NCBI RefSeq assembly: GCF_000262045.1
Contig: NZ_AJVF01000015.1
Span: 90,571-154,570, forward strand
DNA length: 64,000 bases
Direction of reading: 5' to 3'
Source: Bacillus siamensis KCTC 13613
GTDB lineage: Bacteria > Bacillota > Bacilli > Bacillales > Bacillaceae
This document shows positions 18,632-25,618 of the stretch, piece by piece (the stretch's first letter is position 1; the number at the start of each line of letters is the position of its first letter). A model generated the notes under the pieces. It had not been told where the DNA came from. It saw only the letters and a list, made by a program, of their open reading frames with translations, and searched no databases. The position numbers and the translations under genes are program-made.

Positions 18632-19057
18632 ATGCCTAAACAGCAAGCAGTAGAGCTAAAACCATTTTTTCACGATAAAACTGTTCTCGTCACCGGCGGG
18701 ACAGGGTCAATCGGAAGCCAAATTGTTAAACGCCTTTTGCTCTTAACGCCTAAAGAAGTCATTGTATTCAGCAAAGATGACAGCAAACAATATGTGATGA
18801 AACAAAAATACGCGGATGAACAAAGACTGTCATTTGTGCTCGGCGATGTACGTGACTACAGAAGAGTAAACCAAGTGATGAAAGGTGTTGATATTGTCTT
18901 TCACGCCGCTGCGCTGAAGCAGGTTCCGACTTGTGAGGATCATCCGTTTGAAGCCATTCAAACCAACCTTATCGGCGGACAAAATGTCGCAGAAGCCGCT
19001 TTGCTGCAAGAGGTGGCGCATGTGATTAATATCAGTACCGATAAAGCCGTTTATTAG
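18632..19057 (+). CDS. spsM: SpsM N-terminal fragment (interrupted at attL)
   Basis: The first 135 codons belong to a nucleotide-sugar epimerase/4,6-dehydratase of the extended SDR (CapD/polysaccharide biosynthesis) family: VLVTGGTGSIGSQIVKRL binds NAD(P), and VFHAAALKQVPTCEDHP and VINISTDKAV are family motifs. The frame then leaves the host gene at the 16-bp attachment core (19037-19052) and stops six codons after the core begins. The missing C-terminus is at 34,115-34,719. Start follows TTGGAGG. In B. subtilis this left fragment was called yodU. Confidence 0.95.
   Translation: MPKQQAVELKPFFHDKTVLVTGGTGSIGSQIVKRLLLLTPKEVIVFSKDDSKQYVMKQKYADEQRLSFVLGDVRDYRRVNQVMKGVDIVFHAAALKQVPTCEDHPFEAIQTNLIGGQNVAEAALLQEVAHVINISTDKAVY
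19037..19052 (+). repeat. attL core (16-bp direct repeat, left copy)
   Basis: ACCGATAAAGCCGTTT, identical to 34099-34114. It encodes T-D-K-A-V of SpsM in frame. Confidence 0.92.
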
Positions 19058-19090
19058 GATACTGACTACAAACAAATCAAAAAAAGAAGC

Positions 19091-19267
19091 TTACTCTGCA
19101 CTCCTTTCCAAAGCAGCCTCCAATAAATGCTGAGCAAATTGTTTATAAAATTCATCTAAATCATTACTTGCTTCATCCTGATTTATATAGCGGATACCGT
19201 AATTATCTTTATGGACAACCTTTATTGTTTTCTTCTTTAATTCCTCATAACGTTGGTAAGGTTCCAA
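19091..19267 (-). CDS. sprB: SprB, recombination directionality factor
   Basis: A 58-residue protein starting at TTG after [25 protein letters not shown], then [19 protein letters not shown], ending [10 protein letters not shown] recognise this as SprB of SPbeta (also 58 aa), which switches SprA from integration to excision. It ends 39 bases from the attL core, pointing outward. It is short and charged, with a predicted helical middle. Presence of sprB with sprA and both att sites implies the element may still excise. Confidence 0.88.
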   Translation of the reverse strand: MEPYQRYEELKKKTIKVVHKDNYGIRYINQDEASNDLDEFYKQFAQHLLEAALERSAE

Positions 19268-19269
19268 AG

Positions 19270-19431
19270 CTACACCCCCGCTTTCACAGGAGTATTATAT
19301 GTATGTAATGGTTCGTCTCTTGACTGTTCTTTCTTTATCAAAGCCTCGCAAAGCTTGTTCAAATAATATGTATGGTTTACTTTTTTCTTTATCCAGCGTT
19401 CAGTACCGTATGGGAAAGCAGCTTTGTTCAC
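19270..19431 (-). CDS. Small basic protein upstream of sprB (about 53 aa)
   Basis: The frame reads [20 protein letters not shown] then [22 protein letters not shown], ending PVKAGV. It is coding-like, and its stop lies two bases before the sprB start, so both probably share a transcript. The GTG at 19431 is the best standard start but has no clear ribosome site; the frame stays open about 9 codons further (HIFELLST). Possibly a homologue of a small SPbeta gene beside sprB. Function unknown. Confidence 0.55.
   Translation of the reverse strand: MNKAAFPYGTERWIKKKVNHTYYLNKLCEALIKKEQSRDEPLHTYNTPVKAGV
19294..19299 (-). promoter_or_regulatory. Candidate sprB promoter (-10)
   Basis: The minus strand has CATATAATA about 25 bases before the sprB start. 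This is at once a perfect TATAAT (sigma-A -10) and a perfect sigma-K-type CATANNNTA. No good -35 for either was found at standard spacing. SPbeta sprB is expressed in the mother cell, so a sporulation promoter is expected here. Confidence 0.45.
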
Positions 19432-19436
19432 GGTAC

Positions 19437-19830
19437 TCAGTAATTCAAAAATGTGTTATTGGCATCCGCTTTCCTATGGTCTTTTTCAATTACTCTCCAA
19501 TTATCATTCAGCCTTGGAATATATAAATGTGCCTTCTCATCATCTGAGTCAACAATCCACAAATAAACGTTGTGGCAGGAATGCTTCATATATAGAACCA
19601 ACGCCAATAAATGCTACTTCTTCACTAGTATCCATTGAACTCTCACCAGCTTTAACACAATCGTCAACAAAAGATAAGCAAATGAAGAATGAGGTCAGAT
19701 TTGAAGACATTATTTCTGTTCAATATGATATTTCTTCGTGTTTATCTCTAAGCAGTTCAAAATTTATTAAGGATATGTTCAGCTTGTTCTTGAAATACCA
19801 GATTGCTTCATCTTGCTCTTTACTTAAAAT
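19437..19830 (-). pseudogene. Decayed gene upstream of sprB
   Basis: The minus strand carries three coding-like pieces in different frames: ILSKEQDEAIWYFKNKLNI...DKHEEISY-stop, then CVKAGESSMDTSEEVAFIGV...EAFLPQ, then VYLWIVDSDDEKAHLYIPRL...DANNTFLNY-stop. A stop and frame changes separate them, and no start codon with a ribosome site precedes the first piece. The end abuts the next small gene. I do not recognise the family. Confidence 0.55.
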
Positions 19831-19911
19831 GTAAATTATTTAATCAAGCACCCGTAAGTATAATGTTTAAGTGTTTTTATATGGAGAAATATGTGTAAGG
19901 AGGTGGTTCAT

Positions 19912-20148
19912 TTGGGAAACAATCAAAAAATAACGCTAAACTCTTCTTTCGCGTTATCCACTCTTATTATCTTACTTATTGTATTGTTCCCGGCCTATTC
20001 CTCTTGGCTTGTCACAATATTCTTTTTAGGATTTGCACTCATATACACATTTGAAAAAAATAAGAGTAAATCCTCAAAATTAATTGCCATTATTTCATAT
20101 CCATTGTTTGTTGTAGCATTAGTTTACAGCATAATAAACAGCATATAA
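19912..20148 (+). CDS. Small two-helix membrane protein
   Basis: A 78-residue protein starting at TTG (MGNNQKITLNS) eight bases after GGAGG. It has three hydrophobic stretches (SFALSTLIILLIVLFPAY, WLVTIFFLGFALIYTF, LIAIISYPLFVVALVYSI), so two to three membrane helices. A TATAAT lies about 50 bases upstream and a terminator follows. Unrecognised; typical of the small membrane genes of SPbeta-like elements. Confidence 0.65.
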   Translation: MGNNQKITLNSSFALSTLIILLIVLFPAYSSWLVTIFFLGFALIYTFEKNKSKSSKLIAIISYPLFVVALVYSIINSI

Positions 20149-20151
20149 TAA

Positions 20152-20180
20152 TCCTCCCACCTAAGGGAGGACTATTTTTT
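20152..20180 (+). terminator. Terminator of the small membrane gene
   Basis: TCCTCCC (20152-20158) pairs with GGGAGGA (20165-20171), followed by TTTTTT. Confidence 0.8.
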
Positions 20181-20185
20181 ATCCT

Positions 20186-20653
20186 TTACATTTCAGCAAC
20201 TTTTGGGCCGCCTTTGTCTGTGATGATAAAGCTGTCACTTCCGATTTTTTTCTTTCGATCCTTATCTTCATAAATCGTTACATGGTGCTTTGTCATTAGA
20301 GTTGCTCCTGCCATCTTAAATTCCTGCTTATCCTTAAAGTAAACAATTTTATATTCACCTAGAATAATCATGTTAGCTAGTCCAGCTAAATAAGAAGACC
20401 ATCCCCCTGTTGGCAAATTTAATGCAAATCCTAATGTTTGAACGACTGCAGCAGTCGAATACTTGTCAAACTTGGTATCGCCGTATGTAGTTCCGGCATC
20501 TTGCCAATCATCTGCAGTTGTTGAAAAACTTGGATTCTTAATATTTGAGGCGGTCTTAAGTACATTGATTGGTTGGTGGTAGTTGCTTTCAGTATCAGTC
20601 CTACTTTGATTGAGCTCTTTGGCATTTACTCCTGCCCCAAAATCACAAAGCAA
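20186..20653 (-). CDS. Secreted-type protein with damaged signal peptide
   Basis: The frame encodes about 155 residues. It begins in what looks like the end of a signal peptide (CDFGAGVNA followed by KELNQSRTD), then a soluble domain (STAAVVQTLGFALNLPTGGWS, GEYKIVYFKDKQEFKMAGATL, KHHVTIYEDKDRKKK). A plausible signal-peptide start (MPWRRFIKTVVLTKKK) lies upstream in a different frame, so a frameshift or deletion seems to separate secretion signal from domain. No family recognised. The listed start is only the first in-frame methionine. Confidence 0.5.
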   Translation of the reverse strand: MLCDFGAGVNAKELNQSRTDTESNYHQPINVLKTASNIKNPSFSTTADDWQDAGTTYGDTKFDKYSTAAVVQTLGFALNLPTGGWSSYLAGLANMIILGEYKIVYFKDKQEFKMAGATLMTKHHVTIYEDKDRKKKIGSDSFIITDKGGPKVAEM

Positions 20654-20842
20654 ACCACTTACTATTTAACTTCTTTTTTGTTAAAACTACAGTTTTAATG
20701 AATCTTCTCCAGGGCATAAAATGGGCATTCCCAATGAGACTTTCGGTTCTTTTTAAAAAAAGTTGTGTCTCGTATAATAACAAAAGTATGTTTTTAAAAT
20801 TTTTGTTCCTTCTTTTATAACTGAAAATTCTCAAGGAATATA

Positions 20843-20871
20843 TTGACCTTATTACAAATATTTAATATATT
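20843..20871 (+). promoter_or_regulatory. Sigma-A promoter for the 20914 gene
   Basis: TTGACC (20843-20848), a 17-base spacer, TATATT (20866-20871). The spacer and -10 form an imperfect palindrome (ACAAATAT-TTAA-TATATTGT) that could be an operator. Confidence 0.65.
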
Positions 20872-20913
20872 GTAAATATATTAAACTAATGGTTATTTAA
20901 GGATGATGAAGAA

Positions 20914-21342
20914 GTGAAGAAAAAACTTATTTCATTTATCATGGTGTTCACATTAGCTGTGCTGGCTTTATCAGTTGTTTCTCCTGGCTATGCAAGTGCA
21001 GCAGAAAGTAAAAAAGCACCTGTAGTTCAAAATAGCGGACAGGCTCCTTTAGCTTCAAATTCTGAAGTACATACACAGGGCATTCCTTTCGCTAAACAAA
21101 TATTAGTAAAAGCACTTAGGGTTGGTGGCCCCGCTTTAGGAAACCTTATTAAAAAGATCCCTTATAAGTGGGCTCAAAAAGCTGGTGATGCTTGTTCTAA
21201 GTGGGGGCACAAAGCGGCGGACGTTATAGATGAACTTACAAATTTCGGAGAAACAGCTGTTACTGTGGCATTAGTGAAAGCCGGAATTCCATTAGCTGAT
21301 GCTCAGTTAATTGCGAAGGTTGTTGTGTTCTTTTTGGTATAA
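20914..21342 (+). CDS. Secreted bacteriocin-like/toxin-like protein
   Basis: A 142-residue protein starting at GTG after AAGGATGA. It has a clear Sec signal peptide (MKKKLISFIMVFTLAVLALS..., cleavage near ASA-A), a short Ala/Ser/Gln-rich linker, then a lysine-rich amphipathic region (NLIKKIPYKWAQKAGDACSK) with a single cysteine and a C-terminus that ends in a hydrophobic helix (ADAQLIAKVVVFFLV). The size and layout resemble secreted pore-forming peptides, but no family is recognised. A membrane protein gene follows after a terminator. Toxin function is an inference. Confidence 0.6.
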   Translation: MKKKLISFIMVFTLAVLALSVVSPGYASAAESKKAPVVQNSGQAPLASNSEVHTQGIPFAKQILVKALRVGGPALGNLIKKIPYKWAQKAGDACSKWGHKAADVIDELTNFGETAVTVALVKAGIPLADAQLIAKVVVFFLV

Positions 21343-21353
21343 CTATACATTAA

Positions 21354-21395
21354 AAACAAGAGAGTGAGGCTTACAACCTTCACTCTTTTGTTTTA
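21354..21395 (+). terminator. Terminator/attenuator between toxin-like gene and membrane gene
   Basis: AACAAGAGAGTGA pairs with TCACTCTTTTGTT, followed by TTTT. The next gene begins 22 bases later with its own ribosome site, so read-through may set its expression. Confidence 0.75.
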
Positions 21396-21416
21396 ATTAG
21401 GTAAGGAGAGATCACC

Positions 21417-21938
21417 ATGAATCTGCTTTTTATGACGTTATCAATTTATCTTTTATCTCTCATCGTCTTTTTTATTTTTATGTACAGAGGAGAAAAGAAA
21501 GAAGCTGCAGAAAAAAACACAAATGAAAAATTTTTATTATCTACAGTAATAGGAGCTTTGGTTTTATCACTAATTCCTACTTTAGTCATAATGGTGATAA
21601 TCTTATTTACAACAGGATCAGCAAATGTGCTTGTAAGCTTCTTTGAATTAGAAATAGGATTTAATCATATAGTTATTATGAGTGTGTGTATGGTTGTTTA
21701 TTCTTTTACTTTTGATAATATTTTTGTAGCTGTCGGAAGGCACCTCATTGGAGATAACTTTTTCAAGTTTATATTCGCCTCGTTGTTTAGGTTTTTATTT
21801 ATTTATATAGTGGGTATCTTATGTTCAATTGGGAATATCGACAATTTTAAACTATCATTAGGATTAACTTTATTTTTTCTTTTGTTAGAATGTATTTTTC
21901 CTAATAAGTCTGATCGTACCCAGAATTTAAAATCTTAA
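21417..21938 (+). CDS. Polytopic membrane protein, possible immunity protein
   Basis: A 173-residue protein with about five membrane helices (residues 3-22, 41-65, 82-103, 121-140, 148-163 approx.), a basic loop after helix 1 (YRGEKKEAAEKN) and a basic tail. AAGGAGAG precedes the ATG. It follows the secreted toxin-like gene in the same direction, as membrane immunity genes often do (for example sdpI after sdpC). No sequence family recognised, so immunity is inferred from context only. Confidence 0.6.
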   Translation: MNLLFMTLSIYLLSLIVFFIFMYRGEKKEAAEKNTNEKFLLSTVIGALVLSLIPTLVIMVIILFTTGSANVLVSFFELEIGFNHIVIMSVCMVVYSFTFDNIFVAVGRHLIGDNFFKFIFASLFRFLFIYIVGILCSIGNIDNFKLSLGLTLFFLLLECIFPNKSDRTQNLKS

Positions 21939-22214
21939 GGGCGGACAATCGCTGAGAACTTAATGCATATATAAAAGGTAAAATGTTCAATAAAGCAGGC
22001 TTAATGTCTGCTTCATTGAATTAAAACCCCTCTTCATAAAATGCTTTCTCTAAGCAATTCAACTCCTCAAGCTCACACTGAACCTTCCAGCTTTATACTG
22101 GTCACAACAATAAAGTAACAAGAAAGTTCCCAGGACTCTCGAATCTTGATATGCTCAATGGTACTGTTTTAGATGGTGAAATCATTGCAGCAGCCCAAGA
22201 AAGGAGTGTTTAAT

Positions 22215-22495
22215 TTGAGAAAGTTGTTTAAGTTTATCGTTTGTACCACGGTGACCATTCTTTCTCTGAGCATTATCACTACCGCATCTGCTGAAACCGA
22301 CAATTATAGGTTTTCAACTAAGCTTACTAGCTCTGCTGAAGGTAAAATCTAAAGCTTTTTGTCTTAACCCTCCTAATTCAAATAGTGGTATAAATCTTAC
22401 GAAAAACAAATTAACATTTGCTGGACAAGCAACTGGCAATGCATTGTATTCAAGGTAAATCTTCGATAAGCTATTCAATTACAAACAATAAATGA
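22215..22495 (+). pseudogene. Remnant of a small secreted protein
   Basis: A TTG start after AAAGGAG opens a signal peptide (MRKLFKFIVCTTVTILSLS..., ending TASA-E) that stops after 45 codons. Beyond that, NSGINLTKNKLTFAGQATGN continues as coding-like sequence to a stop, and a further frame gives GKSSISYSITNNK-stop. Two disruptions thus break one original gene. A 45-residue secreted peptide from the first part could still be made. Confidence 0.55.
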
Positions 22496-22499
22496 TTCC

Positions 22500-22785
22500 G
22501 ACATCTATTATTAGTCTGTTGCCTGAAGTGCCATCAATTTTGCTAAAGGCTACTTCTTTATTGTCACCAGCATAAAGCACCTCTTTAATTTATTCATATT
22601 GGTAAAGTAATCAGTTTCCTAGTGCTCCAGCTGCATTATGAGTTCGTCCTGTATTTATTGCATTGTATTTAATATCAATAATTTCAATATTATTTGACTC
22701 GGCTCTTATGAAACCATTTATTAGTCTATCAATTTCAACCCACTCACCATTGCATTAATCATCTTGGAATAGCCTTATATTTTAA
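22500..22785 (-). pseudogene. Decayed gene, possibly Cse60-like
   Basis: The minus strand reads EWVEIDRLINGFIRAESNN, IEIIDIKYNAINTGRTHN, then AAGALGN-stop, LLYQYE-stop and KEVLYAGDNKEVAFSKIDGT. The pattern 'acidic start, IDRLINGFI, IEIIDIKY' is like the small Cse60/DUF-type sporulation proteins. Two in-frame stops and no start make it non-functional. Between 21,939 and 22,214 I see no gene. Confidence 0.4.
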
Positions 22786-22971
22786 TCATTGTCTAACCCT
22801 TCTTTTAATAAGCCTGCTTACTTGCTCCCCTTTTTGAGAAGCGAGCATATTTCAACCCCTTTCTTAATGAATCACATTTTAAGTTAACTTTAAACTGCAT
22901 TATGTTGAGAATATCATCTTTAATTGGTAAGCTGACATCTAAGGAAATACTTATACAAAGCAGGTGATATA

Positions 22972-23346
22972 TTGAACAAAATAATCGGAATGACTGGGTT
23001 AATTATCTCCTTACTTGTGCATGAGTTTTCAGCAAGTGATTCATTGACTCAAAAGATCGCCATGGCTTGTCTGTTTTTGTTCTTATTGGTTTATAATTTT
23101 GAACATACTAAGGAGTTCTCTAAAAAGTCTCTGGCTATTATAGGCGCTTCCTTTATTGTACTAATGCTTGGAATTTATCAATTGCTCTTTTTTACTGGTG
23201 ATTACTTTGAAAGTCGCGGTTTAAATTTTGGATTTATCCTTTTACTTGAAATTGTTTTAGTTATTGGATTAGTGACTGCTGCGCTTAGTTTAATTAAGCA
23301 TATGGCAGACCGCTTAAGGAAAACACCTGATGGTAAAGAGCATTGA
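22972..23346 (+). CDS. Four-helix membrane protein
   Basis: A 124-residue protein starting at TTG after AGGTGAT. Hydrophobic segments near residues 4-18, 28-45, 54-72 and 81-107 predict four membrane helices; the tail is basic (KHMADRLRKTPDGKEH). Unrecognised. Its 3' end overlaps a convergent minus-strand ORF by about 50 bases. Confidence 0.6.
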   Translation: MNKIIGMTGLIISLLVHEFSASDSLTQKIAMACLFLFLLVYNFEHTKEFSKKSLAIIGASFIVLMLGIYQLLFFTGDYFESRGLNFGFILLLEIVLVIGLVTAALSLIKHMADRLRKTPDGKEH

Positions 23347-23527
23347 CTCTTTGCCTTTTTTTAGCTAACCATTTCTTTTTATGCCGTCTTCTATGTACAT
23401 AATCAAACGCAATATCGACTTTTGCAGACTCTCTTCTGTCAATGATGAATTGATTCAGAACGATTCTTAATTCCTCATCATTTATACCGCTGTGTTTTGC
23501 ACTCCATCTTAATGAACTCTTCTTCAT
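23294..23527 (-). CDS. Basic ORF of uncertain status (77 aa)
   Basis: The frame gives MKKSSLRWSAKHSGINDEEL, RIVLNQFIIDRRESAKVD, then a run of basic residues (HRRRHKKKWLAKKRQR). Composition is protein-like, but no good ribosome site precedes the ATG. An alternative start upstream (MDRVLVKNEEEFIKME) lies in another frame, suggesting a frameshifted or fused remnant. It also overlaps the convergent membrane gene. Confidence 0.35.
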   Translation of the reverse strand: MKKSSLRWSAKHSGINDEELRIVLNQFIIDRRESAKVDIAFDYVHRRRHKKKWLAKKRQRVNALYHQVFSLSGLPYA

Positions 23528-23702
23528 TTTTTACCAAAACTCGATCCATTACCTTTTTGACACTTTACAAAAGATCCAATCGCATTGCTCTCTTTGATAA
23601 GAGCTCTACATTTCTAATACAAGATTGAATATTGTTTGTTAATACACTTGGCCCCTACTTGTGTCTTAGAATTTGAAAGGCGTACTTGCACTATAATATT
23701 TG

Positions 23703-23984
23703 TCATTTCAGCCGATATGGAATCAACCCTCCAGAAATCAGGAGTTTCTCTTCCTTGGGGGTTGGATATAGTTTAAATCGCCAACTGATTTCCCCTGTTC
23801 GTTCTCGCAGCACTTGGCGGGTATAACTGCACTTTATAGATTAGTGCCACACCCTGGGCGTTTTTTGTTTTTGATTCACCGGTTCCGAATACTGTGCACT
23901 ACAAGGCATTGGACTGGCTTTCATTTGAGTTGGAGAGGCAATAACAGCAGCCAGTAAGGGTATAACCAAGATAAATCGTTTCAA
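23703..23984 (-). pseudogene. Remnant of a secreted protein gene
   Basis: A TTG start with a signal peptide (MKRFILVIPLLAAVIASPTQ) continues SPMPCSAQYSEPVNQKQK and hits TAA at 23841-23843. The same frame then goes on for 45 codons (SYTRQVLRERTGEISWRFKL, KEEKLLISGGLIPYRLK) to the next stop. The in-frame TAA makes this look like a gene with a nonsense mutation. No family recognised. Confidence 0.5.
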
Positions 23985-24050
23985 TTAAATTCCCTCACAT
24001 TTTTTTGTTAATTTCCCTTACTCCCGCCTTGAATGTTCATCATTGTTAGT

Positions 24051-24166
24051 GGAGCTACTGGCGCTGCCGGTAAAGATGGAAATCAGCATATGAATTAGCT
24101 GTTCAACAAGGATTCACTGGAACATTAGATAAGTGGCTTGCTTCTCTGAAAAAAACAGCAAACTGA
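24051..24166 (+). pseudogene. Fragment of collagen-like phage tail-fibre gene
   Basis: GATGAAGKDG is followed, after a frame change, by AYELAVQQGFTGTLDKWLAS and LKKTAN-stop. The 'GKDGKSAYELAVEQGFTGTLDEWL' type repeat is typical of collagen-like phage tail-collar/fibre proteins. Only the last ~38 codons are present, evidence that the element once carried phage structural genes. The rest of 23,985-24,265 contains no gene that I can see. Confidence 0.55.
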
Positions 24167-24170
24167 TCAC

Positions 24171-24201
24171 ATCCCTTCTCTAACGAGGAGGGGATTTTTT
24201 C
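24171..24201 (+). terminator. Terminator upstream of rapK
   Basis: ATCCCTTCTC / GAGGAGGGGAT hairpin followed by TTTTTT. It ends the tail-fibre remnant. Confidence 0.7.
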
Positions 24202-24313
24202 GTTTTTCAAATTAGAAAAACCCAAAAGCTCTACATCCTTTTACAATTTTTTCAATGACTATGTTATGATTATTTTCAAGGGATTTTTGAAATTTTCAGA
24301 AAGAGGGGTTTGG

Positions 24314-25429
24314 ATGAGCAAGATCGCTTCTGAAGTTGTTGCTACTACACTGAATGATTGGTACATTGCTATAAAAAAACAAAAGGTAATTGAGTCAATA
24401 AAATATTACTCAGAGATAAAGAGTCTGTTCGATGACATGGAAGAGGATCAAGAAGTTCTTGCATATTACAGTTTACTAGAAGAAAGACACAAAATGTTGC
24501 TGCATTCTTCACGCGGAGAGCCATTACAAAAGCACACTTATTTCACTGAAGAGAATGAAAATTTCATAAAAAGAACGAATGATAAATTGGAATATAACTT
24601 TTATTTATTCGAAGCAATGTACGAAGCATACAACAAAAATTATGATCGCGCAATTAACTTATATGGATTAGCTGAGAAAAAGCTTGCAGAAATTCCGGAT
24701 GAAATTGAAGCAGCTGAATTCTACTCCAAGGTCTCCTACTTATACACTCTTGTTAAACAAAGTATTGTGGCACAACACTATATCAAGAATGCAATTACAA
24801 TATATAAGCGACACCCTGATTATAAATGCAAACTGGCAACTTCAACAATGATTGCGGCTGCAAACTATTCCGATATGAAACGGTTTGAGGAGTCAGAAGC
24901 ATATTATTTAGAAGCAATAGAAATTGCACAAGAAACAAAGGATGAATATTTGGAAGCTCAGTTATATCACAACCTTAGTATCGTGTATTCTGATTGGGAC
25001 AAACCTGATAAGTGTATTAATTCTCTCGAAAAAGCTATTGGAAATGAATCTTGGATGAATTCAAATTATTATATAAATTCTTTATTCATGATGATTAAGG
25101 AACTATTTAAAATTGACGAAAAAATGAAAGCCATTAATTTCTACAATAAAGCACAGGAAAGACTCATATTAATGGAGAATAAGATATACGAAGCCAAAAT
25201 TAGCATTCTATATAACCTTTATTGCGGTGAATTAAAAAACAACTTCAATAATTGCATCCGTTATATTGAGTTTTTAAAACAACAAAATGACCTTGAAAGT
25301 GTAGATGAATTGTCCTACATAGCTGCAAAAAGGTTTGAATCAATAGGTGCTTTTGAAGAAGCAACCAGCTTTTTCAATGAAAAAATTTGGGCTGAACAGA
25401 AAATGAATCAGGTGGAGGGAATCTTATGA
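24314..25429 (+). CDS. rapK: RapK-like response regulator aspartate phosphatase
   Basis: A 371-residue Rap protein: N-terminal three-helix bundle (about residues 1-75) then TPR repeats to the C-terminus. It starts MSKIASEVVATTLNDWYIAI after AAGAGGGG and matches RapK by recollection. In B. subtilis RapK lowers expression of ComA-controlled genes until PhrK relieves it. Its stop overlaps the phrK start (ATGA), the standard rap-phr coupling. Carriage on a mobile element is common for rap-phr pairs. Confidence 0.92.
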   Translation: MSKIASEVVATTLNDWYIAIKKQKVIESIKYYSEIKSLFDDMEEDQEVLAYYSLLEERHKMLLHSSRGEPLQKHTYFTEENENFIKRTNDKLEYNFYLFEAMYEAYNKNYDRAINLYGLAEKKLAEIPDEIEAAEFYSKVSYLYTLVKQSIVAQHYIKNAITIYKRHPDYKCKLATSTMIAAANYSDMKRFEESEAYYLEAIEIAQETKDEYLEAQLYHNLSIVYSDWDKPDKCINSLEKAIGNESWMNSNYYINSLFMMIKELFKIDEKMKAINFYNKAQERLILMENKIYEAKISILYNLYCGELKNNFNNCIRYIEFLKQQNDLESVDELSYIAAKRFESIGAFEEATSFFNEKIWAEQKMNQVEGIL

Positions 25430-25548
25430 AAAAAATTGTGCTTTGCGTATCTATTTTAACTGTAATTTTAAGTGGGGTAGCTTTAACGCAATTGAGTACA
25501 GATTCACCATCTAACATCCAGGTAGCTGAAAGGCCAGTCGGAGGTTGA
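25426..25548 (+). CDS. phrK: PhrK precursor, quorum-sensing peptide
   Basis: A 40-residue export-type precursor: MKKIVLCVSILTVILSG forms the signal peptide, and the C-terminus VAERPVGG contains the expected mature PhrK pentapeptide ERPVG (residues 35-39). It would be secreted, cut, re-imported by Opp and bind RapK. One extra glycine follows the pentapeptide. Overlaps rapK by four bases and is followed by a terminator. Confidence 0.9.
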   Translation: MKKIVLCVSILTVILSGVALTQLSTDSPSNIQVAERPVGG

Positions 25549-25563
25549 AAAATTAATTAATTT

Positions 25564-25591
25564 AGCCCTACTCATATGAGTGGGCTTTTTA
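25564..25591 (+). terminator. Terminator of rapK-phrK
   Basis: AGCCC-T-ACTCAT / ATGAGT-G-GGGCT followed by TTTTT. Confidence 0.85.
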
Positions 25592-25618
25592 TTTTATATA
25601 AAAGATAAGGAGCGTTAT

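Noticed and set aside
19299..19834. Two plus-strand ORFs in the left end of the element
   Set aside because: Composition is not protein-like, and they are antisense to clearly coding minus-strand pieces.
20914..21342. Sublancin, lantibiotic or circular bacteriocin precursor
   Set aside because: No leader motif, modification enzyme or transporter nearby; the protein has a Sec signal peptide and one cysteine in the mature part.
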